Part shown: positions 46,417 through 55,949 of the stretch, one piece after another
Layout: every line of letters begins with the position of its first letter
How positions within the stretch are numbered: position 1 is the stretch's first letter
Source: an uncultured bacterium
GTDB taxonomy: Bacteria > Bacillota_I > Bacilli_A > RFN20 > CAG-826
DNA: 56,577 nucleotides
Assembly (NCBI GenBank): GCA_949299395.1
Contig: CASGAB010000002.1
Span: 177,051-233,627, forward strand
Direction of reading: 5' to 3'
Notes under the pieces: generated by a model
The model's input: the letters and a program-made list of their open reading frames with translations, nothing else
Databases searched by the model: none
Told to the model about the DNA's origin: nothing
Translations under genes and position numbers: made by a program

Positions 46417-47781
46417 ATTTTCATCATCTTCATCGTCATCTTTAATGAAGATTTTCATTAATTGATTTGCTCCGGATTCTTCTTTTTTTTCAACAAGTAA
46501 TTTTTCGATTGTATGGTTATCATCTACAGCAATAACTTCGATTTTTAAATTTTTAAATTCGATTTTATCACCAATTTTAGCGAATTTATCATCTAATAAT
46601 TCAATACAATATCCGCCAATTGTAACGTATTCGGTATCAAGTTCATCGAAATCAATATCAAATAATTCACAGAAATCTTCTAAGTTTAACATGCCGTCAA
46701 TAACATATTTCCCATCTTTTCTTTGAGAATATGCAGCATTTGGATCATCTTGTTCATCCCAAATATCACCAACTAATTCTTCTAAGATATCTTCCATGGT
46801 AATTAAGCCTTCAATTCCACCATATTCATCGATAACTAAGCCGAAATGTTGTTTTTCTTTTCTAAAGATATTTAAGATTTCATTAATTTCAATGGAACGA
46901 GGGAAACGAAGTGGTGTAATAAGTAAACTTCTTAAGTCGATTTCTTTATTTTGAAGTGAAAGAAGCATTAAAGTTTTTGTATTAACATATCCAATAATAT
47001 TATCGATTGTTTCTTCATAAACTGGAATTCTAGTATATCGATACATATTTGGATCTTTAATATATTCATTAATATCATCATCAATATCTATCGCATAAAT
47101 ATCAACTCTAGGAGTCATAATTTCATAAGCTTTTGTAGTCGTGTAATCAATTGTATCGTGTAAAAGATCAGCTTGTTTTTCATCAACGCTTCCTTGAGCT
47201 TCAATATCATCAATCATTTCATGTAAATCATCTTCAATAATTCTTACGTCTTCAACATTATGAGTGATTGGGTAAGTTACAATTTTTCCAAATCCTGAAA
47301 CTAAGAAAGTTACTGGAATAAAGATATAATCTAATATTCTAATAGTTTTTGAATATCCAACTGCTAAACGATAGTTATAAATTTTACCAATTGATTTAGC
47401 GATAATTTCACCAAAAACAATTTTAGTAATTAAACAAATTAATGAAGCAATTAAACCCCATGTTTCAGCAATCGTTTCAATATTTTCGGTTGATGAACCT
47501 AAAATTAAGAAAGCTAAATTAACACCTAAAAGGGTCGAAATAGAATCTAAACCAGCATTAACTGTATCGTTTAAAAATAAGATAGTTGAGATTGTTTTAT
47601 CGTAATTTTCACTTAATTTATGAGCATATTTAACGCTTTTTTTATTTGATGTATCTCTTTCAAAACGTAAAATATCAACACTTCCATAAGCCATATCACT
47701 AGAAGAGAAGAAGAATGAAAGGAAAAGTAAAATTACTAATGAAACGGAATAAACTATGATTAAAATTTCACGATTACTCAT
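46405..47781 (-). CDS. CNNM/CBS-domain membrane protein (CorC/HlyC type), complete
   Basis: A 458-residue protein: N-terminal DUF21/CNNM region with about four membrane helices (1-170), a CBS pair ('YEIMTPRVDIYAIDID' to 'LITMEDILEELVGDIWDEQD') and a C-terminal CorC_HlyC domain ('DGMLNLEDFCELFDIDF'). Related proteins move or sense Mg2+ and other cations. The ribosome site GGAGG is upstream; it overlaps the paralogue's stop by 8 bp, so both are one operon. Stop is TAG. Confidence 0.88.
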   Translation of the reverse strand: MSNREILIIVYSVSLVILLFLSFFFSSSDMAYGSVDILRFERDTSNKKSVKYAHKLSENYDKTISTILFLNDTVNAGLDSISTLLGVNLAFLILGSSTENIETIAETWGLIASLICLITKIVFGEIIAKSIGKIYNYRLAVGYSKTIRILDYIFIPVTFLVSGFGKIVTYPITHNVEDVRIIEDDLHEMIDDIEAQGSVDEKQADLLHDTIDYTTTKAYEIMTPRVDIYAIDIDDDINEYIKDPNMYRYTRIPVYEETIDNIIGYVNTKTLMLLSLQNKEIDLRSLLITPLRFPRSIEINEILNIFRKEKQHFGLVIDEYGGIEGLITMEDILEELVGDIWDEQDDPNAAYSQRKDGKYVIDGMLNLEDFCELFDIDFDELDTEYVTIGGYCIELLDDKFAKIGDKIEFKNLKIEVIAVDDNHTIEKLLVEKKEESGANQLMKIFIKDDDEDDENKKS

Positions 47782-48901
47782 GTTTAGCCCTCCATTTCAA
47801 AGAATTTGAAGGTGTTTCATCAATGTTATCGATTAATTCTTCTAAAATATCTTCCATTGAGATAATGCCAACCATTTTATCTTTATCATAAACCATTGCT
47901 AAATGGACTTTTTCTTTATTAAGTTTAGTAAAAACATCATCGATTTTTTCACTAACATCGACTTTAATATCATCTTCTAAAATAGATCTAATTTCTAAGT
48001 GTGGATCTTTTGAATATTCTTCAAAATAAGTTTTTAAAACTAAAATTCCGATAATATTGTCTTTTTCTTCTTCATAAATTGGAATTCTAGAATATGGGAT
48101 TTCAATTAACTTTTTATTTAAAGATTTAACAGTTAATCCTTCGATATTTAAAGAAACAACTTTTTCATTTGGAGTATAAACATCTTTAACGGTCATTGTA
48201 TCGAAAGTAAATGCATTAGAAAGAATCTCCTTTTCATTATTTTCGAATAATTTTTCATCACTTTCTTCATCTTCATTATCGTTTTCATCATTAATTGCAA
48301 GACCTGCACTATGAATTAAATCTTCTTTAGAAAGTAAGCTTTCATCTTTGATTTTAAAGATTTTATGAACTAAGAATAAAATTCCTTTAAAAATAAGGAT
48401 GACTGGATAAAGAATTATATTTGTAAATGTAACTGGGAAAACAAGTATATAAGCCATTCTATTTGGAATTGCTTTAGATAAAATTTTTGGACAAGTATCA
48501 GAAACGATATAAACTAAAGCCGCCATAACAACAGTAGAAACGATTGCTTCTAAACCATCGCTCCATCCATAAGCAAGCGACATATTAAAAAATAACATTG
48601 CTGAAAGGAAGCTCATTAATGTTTGAATAATATTATTTCCTATTAAAACAGTAATAAGAGTATTATCGAATTTTTCGATTAATCGAACGATTAATTTTGC
48701 AACAAAAGAGCCTTTATTTGCTAAGGCTTTAAAATGATATTTGTTGCAGTTTGTATAAGCATTTTCACTAGCACTATATAAAGCACTAACAAAAAGTAAA
48801 ATTACAATGATAATCCAAGCTACCCAATCAGGCATTCCTAAGACGGTAGTGGTGTTAATATTTATTGAATCAGTTAATATCAGATACGATAACGGGTCCA
48901 T
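47774..48901 (-). CDS. CNNM/CBS-domain membrane protein, short paralogue without CorC_HlyC domain
   Basis: A 375-residue paralogue of the downstream gene: four-helix DUF21 region ('SALYSASENAYTNCNKYHFK') and a CBS pair ('MTVKDVYTPNEKVVSL' to 'GIISMEDILEELIDNI'), ending directly after the second CBS domain. Start ATG 48901 is preferred over a TTG at 48919; GGAG lies 12-13 nt upstream and TATAAT about 30 nt upstream. The pair may form a heteromer, with this subunit lacking the regulatory tail. Confidence 0.85.
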   Translation of the reverse strand: MDPLSYLILTDSININTTTVLGMPDWVAWIIIVILLFVSALYSASENAYTNCNKYHFKALANKGSFVAKLIVRLIEKFDNTLITVLIGNNIIQTLMSFLSAMLFFNMSLAYGWSDGLEAIVSTVVMAALVYIVSDTCPKILSKAIPNRMAYILVFPVTFTNIILYPVILIFKGILFLVHKIFKIKDESLLSKEDLIHSAGLAINDENDNEDEESDEKLFENNEKEILSNAFTFDTMTVKDVYTPNEKVVSLNIEGLTVKSLNKKLIEIPYSRIPIYEEEKDNIIGILVLKTYFEEYSKDPHLEIRSILEDDIKVDVSEKIDDVFTKLNKEKVHLAMVYDKDKMVGIISMEDILEELIDNIDETPSNSLKWRAKHE

Positions 48902-49033
48902 TTCTTTAATAATCTCCAATAATAAAAATAATTATATATTGTTTTCGATATTTTTCAATAATAATGAAAGCGTTAAACTTTTATTCTATCTCTAAAGATG
49001 TAAAATATTTAATAATTAAACGAGGTTAAAAAG

Positions 49034-49501
49034 ATGTTAAAGATAAATGAGAAAGCAAAAGATTTTGTTTTAAAAAATCAAAACAATGAAGAAATTAAGT
49101 TATCATCTTTTTTAGGGAAGAAGGTTATTTTATATTTTTATCCTAAAGATGATACCAGCGGGTGTACTTTAGAAGCGATTGGATATAAAAATTTATATGA
49201 AGAATTTTTAAAAGAAAATACGATAATTATCGGTATTTCTAAAGATAGTGTAAAATCTCATGATAAGTTTAGTTGTAAATATGATCTTCCTTTTCACATT
49301 TTAAGTGATGAATCTTTAAATGTTTTATATGATTATGATGTTTATAAAGAAAAAAGTATATATGGAAGAAAATATAAGGGAATTGTTAGAACTACCTATT
49401 TAATAAATGAAAAAGGAAACATCGTTTTTGCTAATGATAAAGTTAAAGCAAAAGATGATGCTTTCGAAATGTTAAAAATGATTAAAGAAAATAAATTTTA
49501 A
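49034..49501 (+). CDS. Peroxiredoxin, Bcp/PrxQ type
   Basis: Thiol peroxidase of 155 residues. 'YFYPKDDTSGCTLEAIGYKN' has the peroxidatic cysteine in the TxxC motif. The resolving cysteine usual five residues later (ACGFRD) is Ile here, so it may work as a one-Cys enzyme or use Cys81 in 'FSCKYDLPF'. 'VRTTYLINEKGNIVF' is standard. GAGGTT ribosome site; TAAAAT at 49001-49006 may be its -10 box. Its stop interlocks with the convergent GNAT gene. Confidence 0.88.
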   Translation: MLKINEKAKDFVLKNQNNEEIKLSSFLGKKVILYFYPKDDTSGCTLEAIGYKNLYEEFLKENTIIIGISKDSVKSHDKFSCKYDLPFHILSDESLNVLYDYDVYKEKSIYGRKYKGIVRTTYLINEKGNIVFANDKVKAKDDAFEMLKMIKENKF

Positions 49502-49746
49502 CTGTTTAATTTTTCTAAATATTTGATTCCATAAGAACAGATTGAGTCAACTTCAAGATTATTATTTTTAGCATAAACCATGATTTCATCCATCATTTTT
49601 CTTGCTAAACCTTGTCCTTGATAATCTGCGGAAACAACAGTAGAAATAACTGTTAAAATTTCATCTTTAATACTAAATTTGATGTATCCAATAATTTTTG
49701 ATCCATCATAAAGATTTAATAAGTTTTCTTCAAATTTTAATTTCAT
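49498..49746 (-). CDS. Small GNAT acetyltransferase, YjdJ-like
   Basis: An 82-residue protein corresponding to the GNAT core. 'VVSADYQGQGLARKMMDEIM' carries the acetyl-CoA pyrophosphate loop QGQGLA. It is of the short GNAT type found as single-domain proteins; substrate unknown. GATAAT (49755-49760) lies 8 nt before the ATG and there is no ribosome site. It shares a 4-bp interlocked stop with the peroxiredoxin gene. Confidence 0.8.
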   Translation of the reverse strand: MKLKFEENLLNLYDGSKIIGYIKFSIKDEILTVISTVVSADYQGQGLARKMMDEIMVYAKNNNLEVDSICSYGIKYLEKLNS

Positions 49747-49864
49747 ATAAAAATATTATCATTTATTTATCTTTTATTATATTTTTATGCTTAAAATAAC
49801 TCATTTTGCTTTACTAATATTTTAATTTAGATATAGTATTATTTGGAAATAGGAGGAAATTATT

Positions 49865-51232
49865 ATGTACGGAAAAAATGCTTGGAAAAAATATGATAAT
49901 TACGATGCAATTTTTTCATTCAATGAAGAATATAAAAATTTCTTAACTAATGGTAAAAATGAAAGATTAGTTGTTAAAGAATCAATTGAACTTGCTGAAA
50001 AAGCTGGTTTTAAAAATATTGATGCATTTGAATCTTTAAAAACTGGTGATAAAGTCTATGTTTTAAATAGAAATAAGAATATCTTACTTTTTGTTATTGG
50101 TGAAGAAAGTTTAACAAAAGGTTTAAATATTTTAGGTGCTCATATTGATTCACCACGTTTAGATTTAAAACAAAATCCATTATACGAATCACAAGAATTT
50201 GCACTTTTAGATACTCACTATTATGGTGGTATTAAAAAATATCAATGGGTTACAATTCCGCTTGCTTTAATTGGTGTTGTTATTAAAAAAGATGGCACAG
50301 TTATCGATATTAATATTGGCGAAGATAAAAATGATCCAGTTTTAGGAATTAGTGATTTACTCGTTCATTTATCTGCTGATCAACTTCAAAAGAAAGCTGC
50401 AACTGTTATTGAAGGTGAAAAACTTGATGTTACAGTCGGTTCAATTCCTTTAAAAGATGGCGAAAAAGATGCAGTCAAATCAAATATTTTAAGATTATTA
50501 AATGAAAAATATGGAATTGAAGAAGAAGATTTCTTATCTGCAGAAATTGAAGTTGTTCCAACTGGAGAAAGTAGAGACTATGGTTTAGATAGATCAATGG
50601 TTGCTGGTTATGGACATGATGATCGAGTTTGTGCATTTACTTCTTTTAAAGCTATTTTAGATATTGAAAACCCATTTAGAACAGCTTGCTGTGCTTTAGT
50701 TGATAAAGAAGAAGTTGGAAGTATTGGTGCAACTGGTGCTCAATCAAAATTCTTTGAAAATACAATTGCAAAACTTATTAATTTAACCGAAGGCAATTAT
50801 AGTGACTTAAAATTAAGAGACGCATTAACAAATTCATATATGCTTTCAAGTGATGTTAGTGCTGGAGTTGATCCACTTTTCTTAGAAGTTAACGAACTTA
50901 AAAATAGTGCTTTTTTAGGAAGAGGTATTGTTTTTAATAAATATACTGGAAGTAGAGGAAAAGGTGGATGTAATGACGCAAATCCTGAATTTATCGCTAA
51001 ATTAAGAAATATTTTAGATGCAAATAATGTTCATTTCCAAACTGCTGAACTTGGTAAAGTTGATCAAGGGGGCGGTGGAACAATCGCTTATATTTTAGCT
51101 AATTTAAATATGAACGTTATCGATGCTGGCGTTGCAGTTTTAAATATGCATTCACCAATGGAAATTGTTTCAAAAGTCGATGTTTATGAAGCTTATTTAG
51201 CTTATAAAACATTCTTAAAAGAAATTAAATAA
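49865..51232 (+). CDS. Aminopeptidase, M18 family
   Basis: A 455-residue zinc aminopeptidase that removes N-terminal residues from peptides. Metal ligands are seen in 'GAHIDSPRLDLKQNP', 'GYGHDDRVCAFTS', 'VDKEEVGSIGATGAQS', 'SSDVSAGVDP' and 'NMHSPMEIVSKVDVYEAY'. AGGAGG ribosome site. The terminator at 51267 follows. Confidence 0.94.
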   Translation: MYGKNAWKKYDNYDAIFSFNEEYKNFLTNGKNERLVVKESIELAEKAGFKNIDAFESLKTGDKVYVLNRNKNILLFVIGEESLTKGLNILGAHIDSPRLDLKQNPLYESQEFALLDTHYYGGIKKYQWVTIPLALIGVVIKKDGTVIDINIGEDKNDPVLGISDLLVHLSADQLQKKAATVIEGEKLDVTVGSIPLKDGEKDAVKSNILRLLNEKYGIEEEDFLSAEIEVVPTGESRDYGLDRSMVAGYGHDDRVCAFTSFKAILDIENPFRTACCALVDKEEVGSIGATGAQSKFFENTIAKLINLTEGNYSDLKLRDALTNSYMLSSDVSAGVDPLFLEVNELKNSAFLGRGIVFNKYTGSRGKGGCNDANPEFIAKLRNILDANNVHFQTAELGKVDQGGGGTIAYILANLNMNVIDAGVAVLNMHSPMEIVSKVDVYEAYLAYKTFLKEIK

Positions 51233-51266
51233 TTTATCTATAAATAATAGATTTATTTTAAAAAAG

Positions 51267-51296
51267 AAAAGGCCAAAAAATAATGGCTTTTTCTTT
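51267..51296 (+). terminator. Terminator after the M18 aminopeptidase gene
   Basis: AAAAGGCCA (51267-51275) pairs with TGGCTTTTT (51284-51292), with one G-T pair and an 8-nt loop; more T's follow to 51299. Confidence 0.8.
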
Positions 51297-51319
51297 TTAT
51301 ATTTATATAATTATTAAGT

Positions 51320-52264
51320 ATGAAAAAAATTATTTGTCCAAGTTGTTCAACATTAATTGAAGTTGATGAAAAAGTAGAAGAAGATAAGGTTTGTCCTACA
51401 TGTGGAATTAAATTTCCAGTTATTGAAGGAGAAAAAGCTTTAGCAAGAAGTTATAAATTATTAAAGAAAAAAGGATTTAGTGCTTACACTCACTTAAAAT
51501 TTGAAAAATCAAATGAATATTATGAAGAAGCATTAAAAATTAATCCTAATGATTTTGATATTTTAACAAAATACATTTTAAATTTATGTTACTTAAATAC
51601 TTATTTAGAAGATAATTACGATAAAATTATTCCTCTTTTTGAAGAACATGAAATCGTTTTAAATTCAACAAATACCTATTTATTTTTAGCATTTTTAAAA
51701 GATTTTGTTCAAAATGTTTCGGTTTATTTTAATGAACTTGATATTCGTTTAATGAAAGATGGCTCATTTATTAATGAAAAATATGTTTTACCATTTTTAA
51801 ATGTTTTAAATCATTTAAAAGATGATTTTGCATATTTTGATGAAGTAGTTTCAATGGTTAAACAAGAAGAAAAAGCCCTTTATATTGAAGATAATCCTAA
51901 TTTTGTTGAAAGATATAATAAATATAAAAACAAAGTTTTAGAAAATTTAACTAAAACCCATAATCTTATTAATAAAGGTGATTTTATTTTTGAAAATGGT
52001 GAAGTTAAATATTTAAATACCAATATTAAAAATGGTGAAATAAGTGAAGCAAGTGAAGAAACTATCATCGTTCCAAATAAAGAATTTAAAAAAGAGATAA
52101 GAAATCTTTATATTGTTGGAGGAGTTTCAATTCTTCTTGCCTTAATCCTTTTAATTATTGGATTTAGTTTAGAGAACGAAATAGTAAAATATTGCGCAAT
52201 TATTCCAGCAGCAGTTTTGATAATTTATTTAATTATCTTTGTTAGAAAAATTAATAAAGAATAA
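51320..52264 (+). CDS. Zinc-ribbon / helical-repeat protein with a C-terminal membrane anchor
   Basis: A 314-residue protein of unknown function. The N-terminus is a zinc ribbon with CxxC pairs in 'IICPSCSTLIEVD' and 'KVCPTCGIKFPV'. Residues 45-220 are helical, including a TPR-like stretch 'SNEYYEEALKINPNDFDILT'. Two membrane helices close the protein ('NLYIVGGVSILLALILLIIG' and 'YCAIIPAAVLIIYLIIFV'). TATAAT (51306-51311) is 8 nt before the ATG with no ribosome site. It may sense or scaffold at the membrane. Confidence 0.65.
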   Translation: MKKIICPSCSTLIEVDEKVEEDKVCPTCGIKFPVIEGEKALARSYKLLKKKGFSAYTHLKFEKSNEYYEEALKINPNDFDILTKYILNLCYLNTYLEDNYDKIIPLFEEHEIVLNSTNTYLFLAFLKDFVQNVSVYFNELDIRLMKDGSFINEKYVLPFLNVLNHLKDDFAYFDEVVSMVKQEEKALYIEDNPNFVERYNKYKNKVLENLTKTHNLINKGDFIFENGEVKYLNTNIKNGEISEASEETIIVPNKEFKKEIRNLYIVGGVSILLALILLIIGFSLENEIVKYCAIIPAAVLIIYLIIFVRKINKE

Positions 52265-52265
52265 T

Positions 52266-52853
52266 TTATAAAATATTCTTTTCTTTAAAAAATTTAATTA
52301 AACTCTCAACGGCTTTTGCTCGGTGAGAGTTTTTATTTTTAATTTCTTCACTATAATAAGCGTTTGGATGATCAAATCCATCAATAATAAAAATAGGATC
52401 ATAACCAAAGCCATTATTTCCTTCACATTCTTTAGCGACTGTTCCATTAACTTTACCTAAAAAAGTAAAGGTTTCTTTTTTAGGAGTAATTAAAGCTAAA
52501 GCACAATAAAAAGTTCCTTTCGTTCCACCGATTTCTTTAGCAAGTTTAGGATTTAAAAGTTTATTACCACCATTTTCTATGGCATATCGATGAGTATGAA
52601 TTCCAGGGAAATGTTCTCCAAGTGCTTCAAATTCGACTCCACTATCGTCAGCTAAAATATAAAGATTAGTTTTATCTTTAAGAGCATTAGCTTTAATTAA
52701 GGCGTTTTCAATATATGTTTTTCCATTTTCTTCTGGATCAGAAACAATATTTAAATCTTTTAATAAGTATAATTTAATGTCCAATCCTTCAAACATTTCT
52801 TCGTATTCTTTAATTTTTCCTTCGTTATTTGAAGCAAGTAAAATTTCAATCAT
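52266..52853 (-). CDS. rdgB: XTP/dITP diphosphatase (RdgB/HAM1)
   Basis: House-cleaning enzyme removing ITP/XTP. The 195-residue protein has 'ILLASNNEGKIKEYEEMF', 'LADDSGVEFEALGEHFPGIH', 'GFGYDPIF' and 'NSHRAKAVESL', all family signatures. GGGGA ribosome site. It converges with the zinc-ribbon gene with a 1-nt gap; a plus-strand terminator lies inside its 3' coding end. Confidence 0.95.
   Translation of the reverse strand: MIEILLASNNEGKIKEYEEMFEGLDIKLYLLKDLNIVSDPEENGKTYIENALIKANALKDKTNLYILADDSGVEFEALGEHFPGIHTHRYAIENGGNKLLNPKLAKEIGGTKGTFYCALALITPKKETFTFLGKVNGTVAKECEGNNGFGYDPIFIIDGFDHPNAYYSEEIKNKNSHRAKAVESLIKFFKEKNIL
52300..52334 (+). terminator. Terminator of the zinc-ribbon gene, inside the rdgB coding sequence
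   Basis: AAACTCTCA (52300-52308) pairs with TGAGAGTTT (52324-52332) around a 15-nt loop, with a T run from 52330. It lies in the part of rdgB that encodes the conserved SHRAKA motif. Confidence 0.6.
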
Positions 52854-52928
52854 ATTTTTCCCCTATTTATTCCTTAAAAATATTAAATTTATGGTTAAAA
52901 AAAGTCAAATTAATTATAATTAATAGTA

Positions 52929-53618
52929 GTGAATATAGATTTAAGAACAAAAGCTTTATATAAAGAAAAATTCGATAAAATCAAGGATTTAAAAGTTGCT
53001 GTTATCGGAATTGGAGGAGTAGGAAGTATTATTCCTCTTTCTTTAGTTAGGAGTGGAGTTAAAACTATTGCTTTAGTTGATAAAGATAAGGTTGAAGAAA
53101 GCAATATCAACCGTCAAGAAGCTTATAATTTAGATGATATTAATCAATATAAATGCGATGTTTTAAAAGAAAAACTTAATAAATTAAATAAAGATTTAAA
53201 TATCAAGATAAAAAATGAACGAATTGATGAAAATTTTGATTTTTCTTTTTTATTAGATAACGACTACATTATCGATTGTATTGATGATATAAAAGCAAAG
53301 ATTTTATTAATCAAATTTGCCTTAAAAAATAATATAAAAATCATTTCTTCTTTAGGCATGGGAAAAAAGTTTTTTCCTTCAAAAAATGAAATTACTACTT
53401 TAAATAAAACATATAACGATCCACTTGCTAAAAAAATAAGATATGAAATTAAAAAAGAAGGTTTAGAATTAAGTGGAGTAAGGGTTTGCTTTTCAAGCGA
53501 ACAAGTTAAAGAAGATTTTGATAAAAACGTGATAGCATCATCGTTTTTTGTACCAAATAGTGCAGGAATTTTGATTGCTGCGCATGTTTTAAATGATTTT
53601 TTAGATATTAAAGAATAA
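52929..53618 (+). CDS. tcdA: tRNA threonylcarbamoyladenosine dehydratase (TcdA/CsdL, E1-like)
   Basis: Makes cyclic t6A at position 37 of tRNAs using ATP. The 229-residue ThiF-fold protein has 'VAVIGIGGVGSIIPLSLVRS', 'DKDKVEESNINRQEAY', 'IIDCIDDIKAKILL', 'SSLGMGKKFFPS' and 'FFVPNSAGILIAAHV'. The GTG start is supported by TATAAT (52915-52920) 8 nt before it; no ribosome site, so it looks leaderless. fhs follows after 20 nt. Confidence 0.9.
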   Translation: MNIDLRTKALYKEKFDKIKDLKVAVIGIGGVGSIIPLSLVRSGVKTIALVDKDKVEESNINRQEAYNLDDINQYKCDVLKEKLNKLNKDLNIKIKNERIDENFDFSFLLDNDYIIDCIDDIKAKILLIKFALKNNIKIISSLGMGKKFFPSKNEITTLNKTYNDPLAKKIRYEIKKEGLELSGVRVCFSSEQVKEDFDKNVIASSFFVPNSAGILIAAHVLNDFLDIKE

Positions 53619-53638
53619 AAGTAGGAGGTTGTTTAACT

Positions 53639-55249
53639 ATGGAATTATTAAATATTGATAAAGTTGCTAAAAAGTTAAATATAAATAGTGAAGATTTAAT
53701 CCATTATGGTGATTATAAAGCTAAATTAAAACCGACTTTATATGAAAAAATTAAAAATAACGAAGATGCTAAATTAATTTTAGTTACCGCAATTACTCCT
53801 ACAAAAGCAGGAGAAGGAAAAACTACGACAACTATCGCATTATGTGATGCTTTAAATAAAATTAATCAAAAGTGTTTGCCTCTTTTAAGAGAACCTTCTA
53901 TGGGTCCAACTTTTGGCCTTAAAGGTGGTGCAACTGGTGGAGGAAAAGCAACTATTGAGCCAACAATGGATATTAACCTCCATTTTACTGGTGATATGCA
54001 TGCTTTAACTTCATCAATTAATTTAATTAGTGCTGTTATTGATAACTCAATTTATCAAGGAAATCCTTTAAATATCGATAAAGATCGTATTTTATGGAAA
54101 AGAGCTTTAGATGTTAATGATCGTGAATTAAGAGAAGTTGAAATAGGTTTAGGCCCTTCAATAAATGGAATAAGAAGAACAGAAAATTTTGTAATTACAG
54201 TTGCTAGTGAACTCATGGCAATTTTATGTATTGCTAAAGATGAAGAAGATTTTATCGATCGAGTTAACAACATTTTAGTTGCATATTCTTTAGATAATAA
54301 GCCAATCTACCTTAAAGCTTTACATATTGAAAACGCTATTTATCTTTTAATGAAAGAAGCACTTTTACCAAACGTTGTTCAAACCGCCGAAGGAAATCCA
54401 TGCTTAGTTCATGGTGGTCCTTTTGCTAATATTGCCCATGGTTGTGCATCTTTAATTGGAACAAAATATGCATTAAAACTTGCTCCTATTATTTTAGAAG
54501 AAGCAGGTTTTGCAGCTGATTTAGGTGCTGAAAAATTCTTAGATATCAAATGTAGAGAAGGTAATTTAAAACCTTCAACAATAGTTTTAGTTGCAACAAT
54601 TAGAGCCTTAAAAACCCATGGTGGTCAAGCTTTTGAAGATTTAGCTACAAAAGATTTAAAAGCTTTAGAAGTTGGAAGTGAAAATTTACTTAAACACTAT
54701 TCAAATTTAAAGAAATTTAATATTCCAATTGTCGTTGCTTTAAATCATTTTGCTACTGACAATGAAGAAGAAATCGCTTTTTTAGAAAATATTTTAAATA
54801 AAAATAATATTAAATTCGCTTTCTTAGATGGCTTTATTAAAGGAAGCGAAGGTTCAATTGATTTAGCAAATAAAGTTATGGAATCTTTAGATACAAATTT
54901 AAATAAAGATATGACTTTTACATATGATTTTAATGATTCAATTAAAGAAAAAATCGAAAAAATTGCTAAAAATATTTATGGCGCAAAAGATGTTGAATAT
55001 AGCGAATTAGCTTTAGAAAATATCAAAAAATTAGAGGAAGAAGGAAGAAGAAATTACTATATTTGTATGGCAAAAACACCACAATCTTTAAGTGATGATC
55101 CTAAATTAATTAATGTCCCTAAAGATTTCACCTTACACGTAAAAGATGCTTATGTTTCAAATGGGGCTAAGTTTATTGTTGTACTTTGTGGTAATATATT
55201 AACGATGCCAGGTTTACCAAAAGAACCAAGAGCTGTAGATTTTAAATAA
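53639..55249 (+). CDS. fhs: Formate-tetrahydrofolate ligase
   Basis: Makes 10-formyl-THF from formate, THF and ATP. The 536-residue protein (family about 556) has the P-loop 'TPTKAGEGKTTTTIAL', 'REPSMGPTFGLKGGATGGG' and 'NLHFTGDMHALTSSINLISA'. AGGAGG ribosome site. It supplies one-carbon units for purines and formyl-Met; def and fmt are not in the window. The response regulator follows after 5 nt. Confidence 0.96.
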   Translation: MELLNIDKVAKKLNINSEDLIHYGDYKAKLKPTLYEKIKNNEDAKLILVTAITPTKAGEGKTTTTIALCDALNKINQKCLPLLREPSMGPTFGLKGGATGGGKATIEPTMDINLHFTGDMHALTSSINLISAVIDNSIYQGNPLNIDKDRILWKRALDVNDRELREVEIGLGPSINGIRRTENFVITVASELMAILCIAKDEEDFIDRVNNILVAYSLDNKPIYLKALHIENAIYLLMKEALLPNVVQTAEGNPCLVHGGPFANIAHGCASLIGTKYALKLAPIILEEAGFAADLGAEKFLDIKCREGNLKPSTIVLVATIRALKTHGGQAFEDLATKDLKALEVGSENLLKHYSNLKKFNIPIVVALNHFATDNEEEIAFLENILNKNNIKFAFLDGFIKGSEGSIDLANKVMESLDTNLNKDMTFTYDFNDSIKEKIEKIAKNIYGAKDVEYSELALENIKKLEEEGRRNYYICMAKTPQSLSDDPKLINVPKDFTLHVKDAYVSNGAKFIVVLCGNILTMPGLPKEPRAVDFK

Positions 55250-55254
55250 TAATT

Positions 55255-55947
55255 ATGGAAAAACAATCTAATAAGACAATTTTAGTTATTGACGAAGACA
55301 AAATTAATCAAGTTCATCTTAGAGGCGCTCTCGGTGAAAGAGGTTTTCATGTTTTTGCTGTTGATAATGCTCAAGAAGGCGTAGATTTTTGTATTAAAAA
55401 TATTGTTGATTTAGTAGTTTTAGATCTTAATTTACCAGATAGAGATGGCATGAGTGTTATCGAATTTTTACGTAGTTTTAATAATAAAATTTCTATTATT
55501 GTTTTAACAAAAAGAAGTAGTATCGATGATAAAGTTTTAGCTTTAGATGCTGGAGCTAACGATTATATGACTAAGCCATATAATTTCTTAGAACTTTTAG
55601 CTCGTATTAAAAAAGAATTTAGATATAAAAAAGAAGAAGATGAACACCTTTTAACTAATGGTCCTTTAACAATTGATTATGGTGGAAAGACAGTTTACGT
55701 TAACGGAAAACAAGTTCATTTAACAAATTTTGAATATAAGATTCTTTTAATTTTAGCAACAAATATCGGAAGAACTTGTTCATACGAATCTTTAATTGAT
55801 GCTGTTTGGGGAACAAATGGGCAAGATCAAAATGGTTTAAGAGTCTTTATGGCTGGAATTAGAAAAAAGATTTGTGTTGATGAAGCAAGTAAAAATATCC
55901 TTCGTACCTGTGTAGGAATGGGTTATCGAATGGATTATGTTGAATAA
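55255..55947 (+). CDS. OmpR/PhoB-family response regulator, orphan
   Basis: A 230-residue regulator: receiver domain with acidic pocket 'VIDEDK', phospho-Asp in 'VVLDLNLPDRDG', 'VLTKR' and 'YMTKPY', then a winged-helix DNA-binding domain ('LTNFEYKILLILATNIGRTC', 'VWGTNGQDQNGLRVFMAGIR'). It looks KdpE-like. No histidine kinase is in the window. It has no ribosome site and starts 5 nt after fhs, so it is probably coupled. Confidence 0.9.
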   Translation: MEKQSNKTILVIDEDKINQVHLRGALGERGFHVFAVDNAQEGVDFCIKNIVDLVVLDLNLPDRDGMSVIEFLRSFNNKISIIVLTKRSSIDDKVLALDAGANDYMTKPYNFLELLARIKKEFRYKKEEDEHLLTNGPLTIDYGGKTVYVNGKQVHLTNFEYKILLILATNIGRTCSYESLIDAVWGTNGQDQNGLRVFMAGIRKKICVDEASKNILRTCVGMGYRMDYVE

Positions 55948-55949
55948 AA

